NCBI GenBank assembly: GCA_003254925.1
Contig: QANZ01021122.1
Location: 1 to 64,000 of the forward strand
From: Chamaecrista fasciculata
Lineage: Eukaryota > Streptophyta > Magnoliopsida > Fabales > Fabaceae
Length of the DNA: 64,000 nucleotides
Direction: 5' to 3'
Below, piece after piece: positions 21,515 to 33,382 of this stretch; positions within the stretch are counted from its first letter, which is position 1; each line of letters starts with the position of its first letter. Below the pieces are notes generated by a model. That model was not told the origin of the DNA and did no database searches. It saw nothing but the letters and a program-made list of their open reading frames with translations. A program made the position numbers and the translations under genes.

Positions 21515-24500
21515 ATGGCAACCGAATCAAAGAAGATCATAATCGATACTGACCCTGGCATTGGTAGGTCTTCTCATTTCTCAGATGGTTCCTTTTTCTT
21601 CGTTGTTTTAGCTTTTGCTTATTGTTATTGCAAATTTATGCGCTCGAGATTATTATTATTCGTTCCTCTACCTCGATTGCATACAAAGCGTATGGGTTAA
21701 GTTCAATATGATGTATTCTGTCCATTTTCGGTAATTGATATTAAAATCAAGTGTTCAAAGTCATTGTGTTTGTTTGACTGAGGTCAAAATTGATTGCAAT
21801 TGTTTTATGTAGATGATGCCATGGCAATATTTTTGGCATTGAGATCGCCTGAGGTGGAGGTTATTGGACTTACAACTATTTACGGCAATGTTTACACCAC
21901 CCTAGCGACAAGGAATGCCTTGCATTTGGTAAAGTTATGGGGTTTGCTTCCCTGGTTCTAGGTGGCATTTTATGTGGCTATTTGTCATTTTTTTTTTTCA
22001 TGAAGAGTTGAGTAAAATTGACTTTTGTTATTCTGCTAGATTTTTCGTACTTAACTCTTTAATATGTACAATTCAGTTGGAGGTGGCAGGGAGAACTGAT
22101 ATACCTGTGGCTGAAGGCTCCCATGTCACATTGACTGTAAGCATTTTTCATTCTTGAACTAATTCTGTTATGTGATAACTGATTTGCATGCACTGATTTC
22201 TTTTAAATAACTTGCATTACTATTTTTTTTTCGTAAATAACTTGCATTACTATTAGTTTCATGACATTAGATTACTTCTTTTCATTTCCTTATTCCTTTT
22301 TCCTTTGTTTTGAATGGTATTTGTACTGAGAACTGATTAGTAAATGTACTTTTTATGAAAGGAAAATGCATAAAAAAAAATAGCTGAAAGTACTATATAA
22401 ATTTTCCAGTAGAAATCCTTAATTTAAGAAAAATGCATACTTGCTTAGACAAATAGGGGCAGAAAATAGTTGAATTCTGGTGGATTTGGGTTTGGCCGAT
22501 AAAATTTGGGTGGATGACCATATTAACTACTTATGAATTATGAATTATGACATACTTCAAACAAAATATTTGTTGAATTGTCAAATGATCCCTGATCCTT
22601 TTTATTACAGTTAGACACAACCCAATTTCTGTGTGTGTGTGCAGGTATGTATACATATATTGTGATGTTGGACCAATAACAGGGAATAAGAGGAGAGGAG
22701 GGAGAAAGGAGAAATTGAGGGGGAAGTGAGTTTGAATAATATTTGAATTGCCAAAAGCTTCCTTACCATAAGTGAGAAGGCTTTATATAGGGAGCCCTAG
22801 ACCAAAACTAATTAAAGCATAACTAACAATTAAGATAAACAACTTCTAACAGAATAAGAGCAATGGTCAAGTTTCAAGGTGTAGTATTCCCTATGCATAA
22901 TTAATTCTTTTTGCTTTTCCTAAAATAAGTTTTCCAATATATTCCATCAATATGTTTGTGTGAACAAAATAGTTTCAGCAACACATCTTAAAATACAATG
23001 TTTATGAAATTGTGCTAGTGTGCAACTCAAACTTATACTGGAATCATTTATATACAGTTTTACACTTTTACACAGTTGTCTTTTTTTTCCTTTTCTGTTG
23101 GTCAAATGCTGTATGCCATTACTTTTTGGACATTATGTATGCAGTTATTTAAGTCTAATCTATATAAAATGTTGTCGATAAGGTGGATGGACCTGTAATT
23201 TGGGGTTTGACTTGGATGGAATTTGTTGATAAAAAGAGTGTAAAACGGGAATAGAATGGTAGTAGGAAGGTAAGAGGCAAGGGGGAGAACTGTGAGCTGG
23301 ATTAACAAGTAAACCATGGGTTGACCCTTTAGAACCTATTTTGCATTTAAATTGCCAATCCAACCCAATTGACCCTTAGGTCAAAATAGTTGCGTTTGAG
23401 GGAGGATGTCGGCCCATTTTATGTTTCTTGATAGACACAATGGGAACTAATGGCGAAAAATATAAATCATTCTTCTCAACATTTTACCTTTTCAAGCTAT
23501 GATAGTCACTGTTTATATGTTACTACAACTCAATAAAAGAATTTAACAGTACTTACAGGATTTGATAAAATTGTCTGTACCATAATTGTGCTACTATGTT
23601 TATGAATTTTCTAATTGTTATAATCTTTTTCTTTTAAGAAAGGGACAAAACTTCGTATAGCTGATTTTGTCCATGGTGCTGATGGACTTGGCAACCAAAA
23701 TTTTCCTCCACCAGCAGGAAAGCCTATTGAAGAATCAGCAGCTGCTTTTCTGGTTCAGCAGGCAAAGATTAATCCTGGCAAAGTCACGGTGGTGGCATTG
23801 GGTCCACTTACAAATATTGCATTGGTCTGATATATGGGTAATTTTGTGTTTTCTTGTTACCTATGATGTATTTCATGACCAGATTTCTATTTGTCTAGGC
23901 CATCCAACTGGATCCCGACTTTTCCAAGAACATTGGCCAGATTGTTCTTTTAGGTGGTGCCTTTGCAGTGAATGGCAATGTTAATCCAGCTGCAGAGGCC
24001 AATGTAAGTTCTCATTCGAGTATTGAAAGTCTAAATATAACTTCCTGAATAGTTATTGTCGTATCACGCTCTCTCTCTCTCTCTCTCTCTCTTTAATTTT
24101 ATTCCTTTATTCACTGATTGCATTTGGTCCCAGATTTTTGGTGATCCAGATGCTGCAGATGTTGTATTCACAAGTGGGGCTGATGTGCTGGCAGTGGGGA
24201 TAAATGTAACACACCAAGTAATCCTGACAGGTAACCCTTTGGCAAATACCAATTCATTCACTTTAGTTATTATAAACTTAAAATTATATAACCTGTTGGC
24301 CTTACCTTTATTGATGAACCTGCTTATATAGATTGTGGTTTTCAATTGCATTCTTTGACAATCTTAAAATTTGTTTTGATGTGTTTCTTCAGGGTTTGAT
24401 CTGTACCAACGATCTAATTACACACGTATACTTCATGTTACTTATACTTATGTCACTATTTCTTTAAGAGCTTACCAAGGTCTCTAGCCAATTGAAGTTC

Positions 24501-27500
24501 TAAACTTGTTACTCAATTACTTATTCCTAACAGTCATTGTCTGAGGATCCTCTTTATTTAGTGAATTAGTTGTGACTGAACAGTTGCTTTCATTGTTCTG
24601 ATGTAACAAGTTGTGTTTTCCTTGAATGAATATCTGATGATTTTCCATTTTCTCTAAAACCTTTTGCAAAACAACCATTTTTTAGCTGATTGGATTCATG
24701 TTACAGAAATTCTATAATGATGATGGGATGAACAGTGATGGAGGATTGAGGAAGAAAGTACTTGAAAAAAAGAACCAAGAGACTGCATGAGCTTGGTCTT
24801 AATGACTTCTGGGCACAGTTTTCATTCTTTTATTTCAGGGAAGCGGAGTTGGCCATAAGATTTGTGTAGATAGTCATGGACAAACATGTTTTGCATTCTT
24901 AGAAAGTAGAAGCATGCTTTAAGCTCACTCTTATTTTGTTCAAAGCTTAGTTTCCCTTTGTTAGACTAATCATAGATGGGTTTGTTCCCAAGTGAAGAGT
25001 CCCAATTCCCATGTTGTGCTTATGCTTTAGTTTTGTCCTTCCCAAGGCACCGAAGTTTGCTTTTATTCATATCATGGCTTTGCTCTTACTCACCTTAATG
25101 AAGGTAAGGCCATAAATTTAGGGTCAAATCCTCTCTAGAATCTTAGGGAATCTAGGCCATGGGGTGAGGTTCTTCCACCATTTGAGGTTGTGAGGATGGT
25201 GATGGTCAACCTAGTATGGTTCTTAGGGCGACTTAGGAATCCTAGGTGGTGCGGAAGAACCCCAGAGGATTGCCTTAAATGGTATAATTTGAAACTTTAA
25301 GCCAACTCAACTAACCCTTCTTGATGAGAATGGCGTCTGCGTCTCTATACACGAGACTATCATGCAGCATAAGGTGGTGAAGTAGGTATTGCAGTGTTTT
25401 CCCGTGGATAGAAAACTAATGCAAATCCAGACTATGTGATCATCAAGACTATGGATTGTGGTGAATTGTTTAGATCAAATGCTTGAGGATGTATCAGATA
25501 GCAGAGATTAGTTGGAACACTCAGCTATGTTATTGTTACACTGTCATATATCTCTTTTGCTGTAAGTGTAGTGAGTCGATTCCTACAATATCTATATGAC
25601 AATCATGGTTCACATTCTTGGGTGGTTCTCAAAGGAGCTCCTGGCCAGATATTGTTATATGAGGATAGAGGAAACTCTTAGATGGTTGGTTATATTAATG
25701 TAGAATGGGCTGGGTTTCCTTTTGATAGACAGTCTAATTTGGGGTATTGTCTTTGTTGGAGATAATTTGGTATCTTGGAAAAGTAACAAACAAGATGTGG
25801 TAGCTATGTTTGGTGCAGAATCTGAATAGAGTTGTGGTATTGGTAAAATATGAATTTATATGCTTGAAGCAGCTACCTCAAGAACTGAATTTGGCAATTT
25901 AAATAAAATGGAAATGGTTTGTGGCAATGAAGCAGCAATGCATATTGCTTCCAATCTAGTATCCCATGAGAGGACTAATTATACACAAATTGATTGTCAC
26001 TTTATCAGAGAGAAGATTTAATTTGGATGTATTGCAATTAGATTTATTAATTCAAATGATCAAACTAAGTCTCTGAGGTCCTCATATTCAGTACATATGT
26101 AACATGCTTGGGTGTGTATGACATGTATGCTCCAAATTGCGGCAGAGTGTTAGAATTGTGTAAGCTACTCACTCATTCATTTTCTCAAATTGTTGGATCA
26201 AGGCACTGTAGGGAACACAGTACTGCTTGATTTTATACTTGATTAAGCTAGAAAACATACATTCATGTCCCAAGGAAATGTATGTGCTGGTATAATAAGG
26301 GACAGGCAGTTTGAAATATGTTGTGTTGACTGTTGACTACTATTGAGTTGGGCTTATTATTTCTTTATTGCCCTCTTGGTCTGATTTATGATTGAGTAGA
26401 TAGATACACAGGGAGCCTGATTAAGTCAAGTTGGTAACCCTATTCACTCTTTTATTCCCCCTCTCGTTCTTTCCCCTCTCTTTTGTCTTTTCTGCTTGCA
26501 GTTGGTATAGTAAGAACTTGGTTGAGTTTAGATTCATTTTCCCCAACACGTGGAGATGTAGGTGTTTTAGGAGATGCTTATTTTTGGATAGCACTTGGTA
26601 GAGCTCAAATACTGCTACTTGCTTTGTTAATACACACAGAGTATACATTCTGGTTTTCTGAAATTGATGGAGAGATTTCTTGCTACCTAAAACCTGGAAG
26701 TTGGTACACTTTTTTTTTTTACCATTATTGAGAACTTGGTATCAGTTTGAAATATGGTCCAATTAAACTATTGCTGTGGCACACATCATTTATCTGCTTT
26801 TGTCACTAATGTCAAAATAGCTGCTGATCGAGAAAAGTTGGCAAGTTCAAGTGGGAAATTTGCTCAATACTTGACTAAAATCTTAGAGGTGTACATCTCT
26901 TATCACCGTGAGGCATACAGCACTGAAGGTTTGTCTCATTGATTGGCTAAAAAAGTCAAAGAAATCTTGTCATCTACTAGCTTAATATGGTTGTTTTATA
27001 TGCAGGTGTTTACCTACATGATCCAACGGCCCTTCTTGCAGCTGTTGATCCTTCACTTCTAACTTACTTGGAGGGTTCTGTTAGAGTCCAAACTAGTGGC
27101 ATCACAAGGGGACTCACAATTCTGTATAATAAACAGAAAAGGTAAATATCTCCATGAGGACACGTGTCCCTGGAGAATTCAGGGTAAAGCAGTCGATCTA
27201 AACCTTTATATATGTTGGCTTATTCAATAAGAAGTTCTATTTTGGGGCCAAAAATAAAATAAAAATAAAGAAGTGCTATTTCCTTATAAATTTTGTGCAA
27301 ACTTGGTTTAGAAGGCATGTATTTCATTTTTTTATCATGAAACTCTTTAAGAAGAATTCACTTCAGAATTTATATTAATGTGATTAAAAGAAAAATTATT
27401 GGCGCCAGATTAAGGTCAATCGATAAGGGTATCCATCCTTAGGAACGTCCAAACTCCAAAGAACTAGAACCATTGTTGCTGGCACTGCCATAATTTTTGG

Positions 27501-28435
27501 ATTTCTTTTGTATATTTTCTTGTTATCCGTATGGTTTAATATTTTCCATCATTGATATGAATTAGAGCTGTTGTATATATACTCTAGAGGAGAAATGAAA
27601 GCTACTTACTCATTTCTAATATGTGCTTCAGCTTTTGTTGCTATTGAAACATTTTTTTCCTACTAGAATGTTATACTCATTCCCAATTGATTGTGGCATT
27701 GACATTCTTTTAGTTTTGGTAGTTGCCATCATATTTTGTTACTTGAATCGTCACAAGTAAACATTTGTTTATGGCCATGTTGGCTATGGTCCAAGTGGTA
27801 AGGATGGCATTTTTCATGGTTCTGGAGTTATATTGCCAAATTTTAATTACAGTGATACATTATCAAAACTATTAGGAATTAAAAGGCCCATGGATATTGC
27901 TAGGAAGAGTTATTGTTGTATGCATTAACAAAAGTACTAAAATATTTTTTGTTGCTGAAGATATTCAATGCTTTTGCTGATATAAATATCTCAAAACTGC
28001 AAGGATAAAGTAAGATGTGCTTTTACTACAGCGTAAATGTTGGATCTAAAATTTCAAAATTTATCAGGAGCCGAAAACCTTTTCCTGCTAGACCCTTTTT
28101 CCCTTTGAATTGTTTCATTCAGTACATAATTTTAAAAACTGGGAAATTGACAATTAGAAAGGAAGAAATACTGGAGTTGGGAAGAATGGTTTAAAAGGGA
28201 TCTCTCTCCATATTGATTCCAAATTTAGACCTATATCATATTTCTATTGTCAACATAACATTTTATTCTTTCATAATATGCCTCCTTAATGACTTTGTAT
28301 ATCTGTTTTCTATGGGATGTTACCAGGTTTGGTGAAGTCACTGAATGGTCTGATAAACCAACTTGCAAGGTAGCTGTGACAGTTGATGCTCCTGCTGTTG
28401 TCAAATTGCTAATGGATCGACTTATGGACTCGTGA
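21515..28435 (+). CDS. URH1: Uridine ribohydrolase (inosine-uridine nucleoside hydrolase family)
   Basis: Nine exons join in phase to 321 codons plus TGA: 21515-21563, 21813-21928, 22077-22136, 23639-23824, 23899-24003, 24134-24230, 26821-26928, 27006-27141, 28327-28435. The N-terminus has the family signature DTDPGIDD (residues 11-18, Ca2+ and ribose binding), split by intron 1. Further conserved blocks are [86 protein letters not shown] and [12 protein letters not shown]. The length is close to Arabidopsis URH1. These enzymes split uridine, and xanthosine or inosine more slowly, into ribose and base in the cytosol, for pyrimidine and purine salvage and breakdown. Intron 4 uses a weak donor (gtctga). 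Introns 3 (1.5 kb) and 6 (2.6 kb) are long; intron 6 holds a copia relic. Coordinates span introns. Confidence 0.93.
24069..24092. repeat. (CT)n microsatellite in URH1 intron 5
   Basis: About twelve 'ct' units in the polypyrimidine region before exon 6. Likely length-variable. Confidence 0.9.
25430..26170 (+). pseudogene. Ty1/copia RNase H relic in URH1 intron 6
   Basis: Frames with several stops give [12 protein letters not shown] sequence, [82 protein letters not shown] and [11 protein letters not shown]. This is the conserved order of the copia RT tail and RNase H. A 'tgttagaattgtg' shortly after may be the start of its 3' LTR. It has the same orientation as URH1. Intron 6 (24231-26820) has no other recognisable content. 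Confidence 0.75.
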
Positions 28436-28746
28436 AGCAGTCAAAAAGCTGTTCATTGTTAATTGAAGAGAACCGTTGAGGTATGGGTATTTAGGAACCA
28501 GAGTGAACCAAACAAACTTACAAAGCCAAAGGCAACTTACTGGTTTGGTTCAGCTTGGTAGGCTGAAGTTGTGGTTTGTTTCTGGTTTGCCTGTATATTC
28601 AGATTTGAAGGAATTTCAAACCGGGAATAAAACCAAGATAATGGTCCTTCAGAAGTATTAATACTCAAAGGGGCCGAACCCAAATTCTTTATACTGTTTC
28701 TTTTTGTTGTACTTTCAAGTTTCAAATGTATGGTATGTGTGCTAAT
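28436..28746 (+). other. URH1 3' untranslated region
   Basis: Follows the stop codon directly. No strong AATAAA is visible; 'ggaataaaacc' at about 28623 is the best candidate polyadenylation signal. It ends at the target duplication of the hAT-type MITE. Confidence 0.4.
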
Positions 28747-28754
28747 CAGGGTGG

Positions 28755-29398
28755 TAGGGTAGAGCATAGGTTTAGGTTGGGTTGGGTTGGATTTGGGGAA
28801 AAATTCAGGTTTTAATTTTGTTGTCGATCAACCCGACCCGTTTAGGTGCTTTTCTTCTAGTATTCAAGGTATTAATCAATATTCGATTGATTGGTCTGAG
28901 GTTATCGACACAAAAAAATATGAGAATATCTTCTGGTGTCGAGGGAATTGCACGGATAAAGATTCAAAAAAGAATCGATACTTTGCGTGTTGAGTTGGGT
29001 CGGATTTGCGGGTCAACCTATATAATGTTTTTCTTTTCTTTTTTGAATATTTCTAATTTTATAATAGAAAAAGTATTATTATAAATCTGTGAATAATGAA
29101 AGAAAAGGGCACACAAAAAAAGTTAAAAAAAATATAAATTTTTACATATATGTAATCAAGTAAATATTAAAGTCAAAATATTTTGTTTATAAAGAACTAA
29201 CAATATTAATACATAAACAATATACCAATATATATATATATATATATATATTATAAACAAAAAAAATTTGAAAAAATTTATAGGTTTACGGATCGAGTTG
29301 GGTTGAAAAACTGCGAACTCGCAATTAACCCACAAAAATGAAAGTTAAAAATTTAAAATTCAATCTATTCTGTGAACCCGAACCCATGCTATGCCCCA
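28755..29398. mobile_element. hAT-type MITE with 8-bp target duplication
   Basis: The left terminus is TAGGGTAGAGCATAGGTT and the right, reversed, TGGGGCATAGCATGGGTT. The flanking 8-mers are cagggtgg (28747-28754) and cagggtga (29399-29406). TAGGG-type ends and 8-bp duplications are the hAT hallmark. The interior has no transposase and contains a (TA)n run at about 29228-29252. It sits just downstream of URH1. Confidence 0.75.
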
Positions 29399-29767
29399 CA
29401 GGGTGAGGTGTAATTTTCCGACTCATTAGTAGTTAGTGTAATCATGTTTGTGTTTGGTAGCTGGGATTAATTCAAGCCACATATCTGAATGTTACCGTAT
29501 ATTGCATTAGTTTGTAATATGTTTAAGTTTAGGGAGTCATAAATTTGTCAACCTTTCATTTACATTAAAACGAAGTTTAGTGATTTAAAATTACCATTGT
29601 TCAGAACCCAGAAAATGCTACACAATCTCGCATTGCCACAGTCACTGTATTTCCTAACTATTCGTATAATATTTTTTTAAAAAAATATTTAAAGATGTAA
29701 TTTTGTAACAGTTATTTGGGAATCGGGATAGGTTAATTATGAGATACCAATGTTTTTTTTTTTTTTC

Positions 29768-29942
29768 GGTTAAGTTATGGGTATTTCTCGCCTCTGCATG
29801 TAAGGTCTAAGCGAATACTAATCATATTTGGGCTCAGAGACGAAATGGTTAGAACCATTCCAACAATATTGACTCTAAGGATCCAACTTGGATTCTCTCC
29901 TTAAGACGTAGCTCGCCTAACCATTACACCAAACACTCGTTG
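29768..29942 (-). mobile_element. Full-length SINE
   Basis: On the minus strand it starts 'gagtgtttggtgtaatggtt' (A-box like), has 'ccaagttggatcc' (B-box like) about 50 bp later, and ends in a run of A (T run at 29752-29767). Imperfect duplications gagataccaat (about 29740) and tagatatcaat (about 29945) bracket it. Confidence 0.65.
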
Positions 29943-30615
29943 GTAGATATCAATTTTGCTTAACTTGGGTTGACTAGAACAATTTGAGGATTTGTGGTTT
30001 CTAATTGGCTTAACCAATGTTTTGAACCGGATAATAAATCGAGGAAGGTGTGGGGTCACAAGTTATCTGGTTCAATTAGGTGAATTGTGTAATAAATATA
30101 TAAATAAATAACTATTATAGAAGAATGACACTGATGTATCATAAGAATGACATACTTTTATAAATTTGTCAATTATTCCAACTTAACAAATTAGTTTTAG
30201 GTCGATTGAGGCTATTTATGTCAAGTGAAATTTGGTAAGTTAAATTTCACATCTGGTCTCATATATTTGGGGTAAATTTTAATCCAACTCTTTATTTAGT
30301 TATTTTGAAAATTTGGTTTTATATATTTTCATAAATTTTCATTTAGTTGATTCTAATGTTTGAATATAGTTATATTTATCTCGTTTCAAATTCGAATTTG
30401 ATGAGTTTAAAACTATATGTATTTTATGATTTCTTTCCTATAAAGCACGTGTTCTTTAAAAATGATGTCAAACTCAATTAAACAAGCGAATGGGATCAAT
30501 TGGACCATAACTCAGTTTTGAGATCGATTTGATTTCATTTGCTAACATTTTCAATTAGATAGAAAAATGACTAGTCAAGAGTAACTAATTCGAACTCATC
30601 ACATTTGGATTTAAA
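29943..30615. other. Intergenic with a decayed foldback
   Basis: No gene. 'ggtctcatatatttggggtaa' and inverted-looking phrases ('ctcgtttcaaattcgaatttgatgag' and 'taattcgaactcatcacatttgg') suggest an old foldback element at about 30240-30600. Confidence 0.4.
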
Positions 30616-30624
30616 ATAAAAAAA

Positions 30625-31513
30625 GGTTTAAGTGCACTTTTGGTCCTATAACTATGACAAAAGTTTCATTTTGGTCCCATAACTTTTTTTGTTGCAATTT
30701 TGATCCCATAACTATGACAAAGGTTTCATTTTGGTCCCATAACTTTTTTTGTTGCAATTTTGGTCCCATAACTTCTCAAAAGGTTCCACCGTTAGTCCCT
30801 TGGTGAATTCCATCCATATTTAGCCGTTAAGTATGACGTGGCATAGTAACTAGGATCATGATGTGGCAAAATAAGATGAAGTGGACTGAAATAGGATCTA
30901 TATGCAACATATTAAAACTTATCTATACCCAACCACAAAATATACAAAGAGTGGTACTGACAGGGACCAATCTGGTGGGGAAGAAGAGACTTCAAGCAAA
31001 AGGCGCCGACGAAATCGATGGGATCCTCAGCCAGAGTCGAACGACCAAAGCGGCGGCGATAGCGAATCAGGAAGCGAAACGAGGAAGAGGAAGTCTCGTT
31101 GGGCTGAGGAGGAAGAGGAAGTACCACTCTTTGTATATATTGTAGTTGGGTATAGATAAGTTTTAATATGTTGCATATAGATCCTATTTCAGTCCATTTC
31201 ATCTTATTTTGTCACATCATGATCCTAGTCACTATGCCACGTCATACTTAATGGCTAAATATGGATGGAATTCACCAAGGGACTAACAGTGAAACATTTT
31301 GAGAAGTTATGAGACCAAAATTGCAACAAAAAAAGTTATGGGACCAAAATGAAACCTTTATCATAGTTATGGGACCAAAATTGCAACAAAAAAAGTTATG
31401 GGACCAAAATGAAACCTTTGTCATAGTTATGGGACCAAAATTGCAACAAAAAAAGTTATGGGACCAAAATGAAACCTTTGTCATAGTTTTGGGACCAAAA
31501 GTGCACTTAAGTC
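30625..31513. mobile_element. Foldback element carrying a splicing-factor SF1 fragment (Pack-MULE-like)
   Basis: Inverted arms of about 330-390 bp start ggtttaagtgcacttttggt on the left and gacttaagtgcacttttggt (reversed) on the right. The arms contain tandem units of about 60 bp ('cccataactttttttgttgcaattttgg'), two on the left and three on the right. They meet at matching 'gagtggtac' / 'gtaccactc' borders at 30957 and 31121. Between them lies a 163-bp GC-richer host exon fragment. Flanks ataaaaaaa and taaaaaaaa fit a 9-bp target duplication but are low complexity. Confidence 0.8.
30958..31120 (+). pseudogene. Captured fragment of splicing factor 1 (branch-point binding protein)
   Basis: Fifty-four codons without a stop read [20 protein letters not shown], then [20 protein letters not shown], then [13 protein letters not shown]. 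This matches the N-terminal region of plant SF1/BBP, with the two basic-plus-tryptophan motifs RRRRNRW and RKRKSRW. In SF1 such motifs are ligands of the U2AF large subunit. No KH domain or other part of SF1 is present. The frame continues into both arms, giving about 85 codons from ATG 30902. It is a fragment inside a transposon, not the SF1 gene. Confidence 0.75.
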
Positions 31514-32128
31514 TAAAAAAAATATAACAAACTTTGATTGTTTAACCGTGATAAAAAGTACTTTTGGTACTCTCAAAATATGAGATTAATTTCAATTGTA
31601 TCTTCAAAGTTCTTGTGGATTAATTGTGGGAATACAAGTGAAATTGACTCCATACTTTAAAAAAATCAAGAGTACTTTTTAAGTTGACTCCATACTTTAA
31701 AAATCCGGAGAGTCATTCTAAAAACATAATACTTTTACCAAACTTTTTTCCATTCTCACTCAAAAACATCTTTACTTTTTCCAAAAAAGAAAAGGCCATG
31801 AATTTATTAATATGCGAACTGATCTACTCAATAAAGTGATAAACCACATACCAGTCTGCAAAAAGGAGGTACACAGGTTAATTGTTCGAAATAATCTACC
31901 AATTAGTCATCTGACAACCCACTGAAACAAGGTTCTACCTAGGTTAATATAAATGTTTGAAATGCGTCACACTAGGATCGATCAATAGATGCAAATACAA
32001 AGAGATTGAAACAACCAAAAGAGGGCACAAAATGAATACAAAAAGTAAAAATGAGTAGCAACAATAAAATTGTGATCTAAACACTTAGAAGCACCCAGGG
32101 ATACTTGCAGAAATGGCATCATAGCTGT
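31514..32128. other. Intergenic, 3' side of the ASHR2-like gene
   Basis: 31550-31740 carries remains of another foldback ('gtacttttggtactctcaaaatatgag', twice 'ttgactccatactttaaaa'). 31800-32128 is probably the 3' untranslated region of the minus-strand SET gene. Confidence 0.45.
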
Positions 32129-33382
32129 TCAGTCCTCCATGGAAACTCCGTCTTGTCCTCCATCACCGTCGAACCCATTATCGCTCTTCAAATTTCCGCA
32201 AACATTACATTCCATAACAAATGATGGAGCATCACCCTGTGGGGGTAGAGGAGCTAAAGTACCCCAGCAATTTTTTCTATCACACATGTATTTCAAAAAG
32301 AAATAGGCATGAGGAAAATCATTGTCCTCTCCCTGATGATTATTTTCAGTGTCTGAGGCTGAGGCTGTCATATTTTCATATTGGTCCTCATCCATTGTTT
32401 CTTCCATATCATCTGCATCATCCTCAACACTGTCATTATCTGACCAATTTGCTTCGACATTACATCGATCACACTTACAGGTAAAACCATAGTCTTCCAA
32501 CAGTCTCTTCTGTCTACTAGCATAGTTTTCATTCACAGGGAAATAGCTCAAACAGATCTCCCTACCTTGGGGAGCATCATTAATCATCCTAATCATAATG
32601 TCAGTATTATGGTTGTCATGAGGTGCACTAATATCCACATAATCAAATCTGCAGGCATTCGGAAGGCAGTCATGGTTAAAGAACGAAGCATATGGGTAAA
32701 CACCGTAAGCTCTAACAGATCTCTCGTCATTATCTTCAGAGAAGGGTTGCATCAAGCCAAATGCATTGACCTTGTCCTTGGCCAGCAGGGCAGCAGTGAG
32801 TTCCAAAGAAAATCCAGCCTTTAGAATATTCGGAGAAAATGAACCGAGTGATGAAATAAGGGAGTGCAGGAACCGAGCTGTGGTGATGGTAGCATCATCA
32901 GGAGAACCTTGAAGAGAAAGCAAAGTTTGAAAGTTTTCCGGGGAGACATTGGCAAGATTGTAGGCAGCAATGAGAAAATGCACTTGGACTTGGCACTCAA
33001 GGGGTTGTTCAAGCAGTACAGAAGCGACTCGGAGTTGAGATAAGGCTTGACATACCCAAGAAGTGTGTGACACATTTTGGGCAATCGATAGACACTCGGG
33101 GCTACAAAACCGATGATGGCGACAAGAAGGGCACAAAACTGTGGAAGATGAAGGACCTCCTGATGTGGATGACTGTGGAAGGGTTCTGAAACAGTGGTCA
33201 CAAAAGCATGGGGAAGATAAGGATGAAGATTGTGGAATCAAAGGCAAAGCTGAATAAAGCAGTAAGGGAGAATCTCTGAGGACAACTTGGCCGGCTTTAA
33301 GAGGTTGAGATGCTACCATTCCCCTCCCCCTCCCTTGTATCTCCTCCACCCTCAAAAGGGAGCTTGGAGTAGCCAGTGACAT
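32129..33382 (-). CDS. ASHR2: SET and MYND-finger protein, ASHR2-like lysine methyltransferase
   Basis: A single open frame of 417 codons. Residues 13-45 give the N-terminal SET part (EIQGRGRGMVASQPLKAGQVV). Residues 59-111 hold a MYND-type zinc cluster (C59, C61, C64, C84, C87, C93, C97, C111). The catalytic SET core follows at 227-281 (GVYPYASFFNHDCLPNA, GREICLSYF), with a post-SET CKCDRC at 302-307. An acidic insert of about 45 residues (310-355) and a second Cys-rich tail (CDRKNCW, CNVC) close the protein. This is the SMYD-related layout of Arabidopsis ASHR2 (about 400 residues). Such proteins transfer methyl groups from S-adenosylmethionine to lysines; for ASHR2 the true substrate is not settled. 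The ATG at 33382 is the first in frame and is followed at once by the domain start. A leader exon near 36.2 kb probably belongs to it. Confidence 0.9.
   Translation of the reverse strand: MSLATPSSLLRVEEIQGRGRGMVASQPLKAGQVVLRDSPLLLYSALPLIPQSSSLSSPCFCDHCFRTLPQSSTSGGPSSSTVLCPSCRHHRFCSPECLSIAQNVSHTSWVCQALSQLRVASVLLEQPLECQVQVHFLIAAYNLANVSPENFQTLLSLQGSPDDATITTARFLHSLISSLGSFSPNILKAGFSLELTAALLAKDKVNAFGLMQPFSEDNDERSVRAYGVYPYASFFNHDCLPNACRFDYVDISAPHDNHNTDIMIRMINDAPQGREICLSYFPVNENYASRQKRLLEDYGFTCKCDRCNVEANWSDNDSVEDDADDMEETMDEDQYENMTASASDTENNHQGEDNDFPHAYFFLKYMCDRKNCWGTLAPLPPQGDAPSFVMECNVCGNLKSDNGFDGDGGQDGVSMED

Noticed and set aside
23825..23984. Read-through of URH1 exon 4 into the following sequence as coding
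   Set aside because: The frame there (ending ...SEWQC) shifts away from the conserved protein; splicing at 23824/23899 restores [12 protein letters not shown] in frame.
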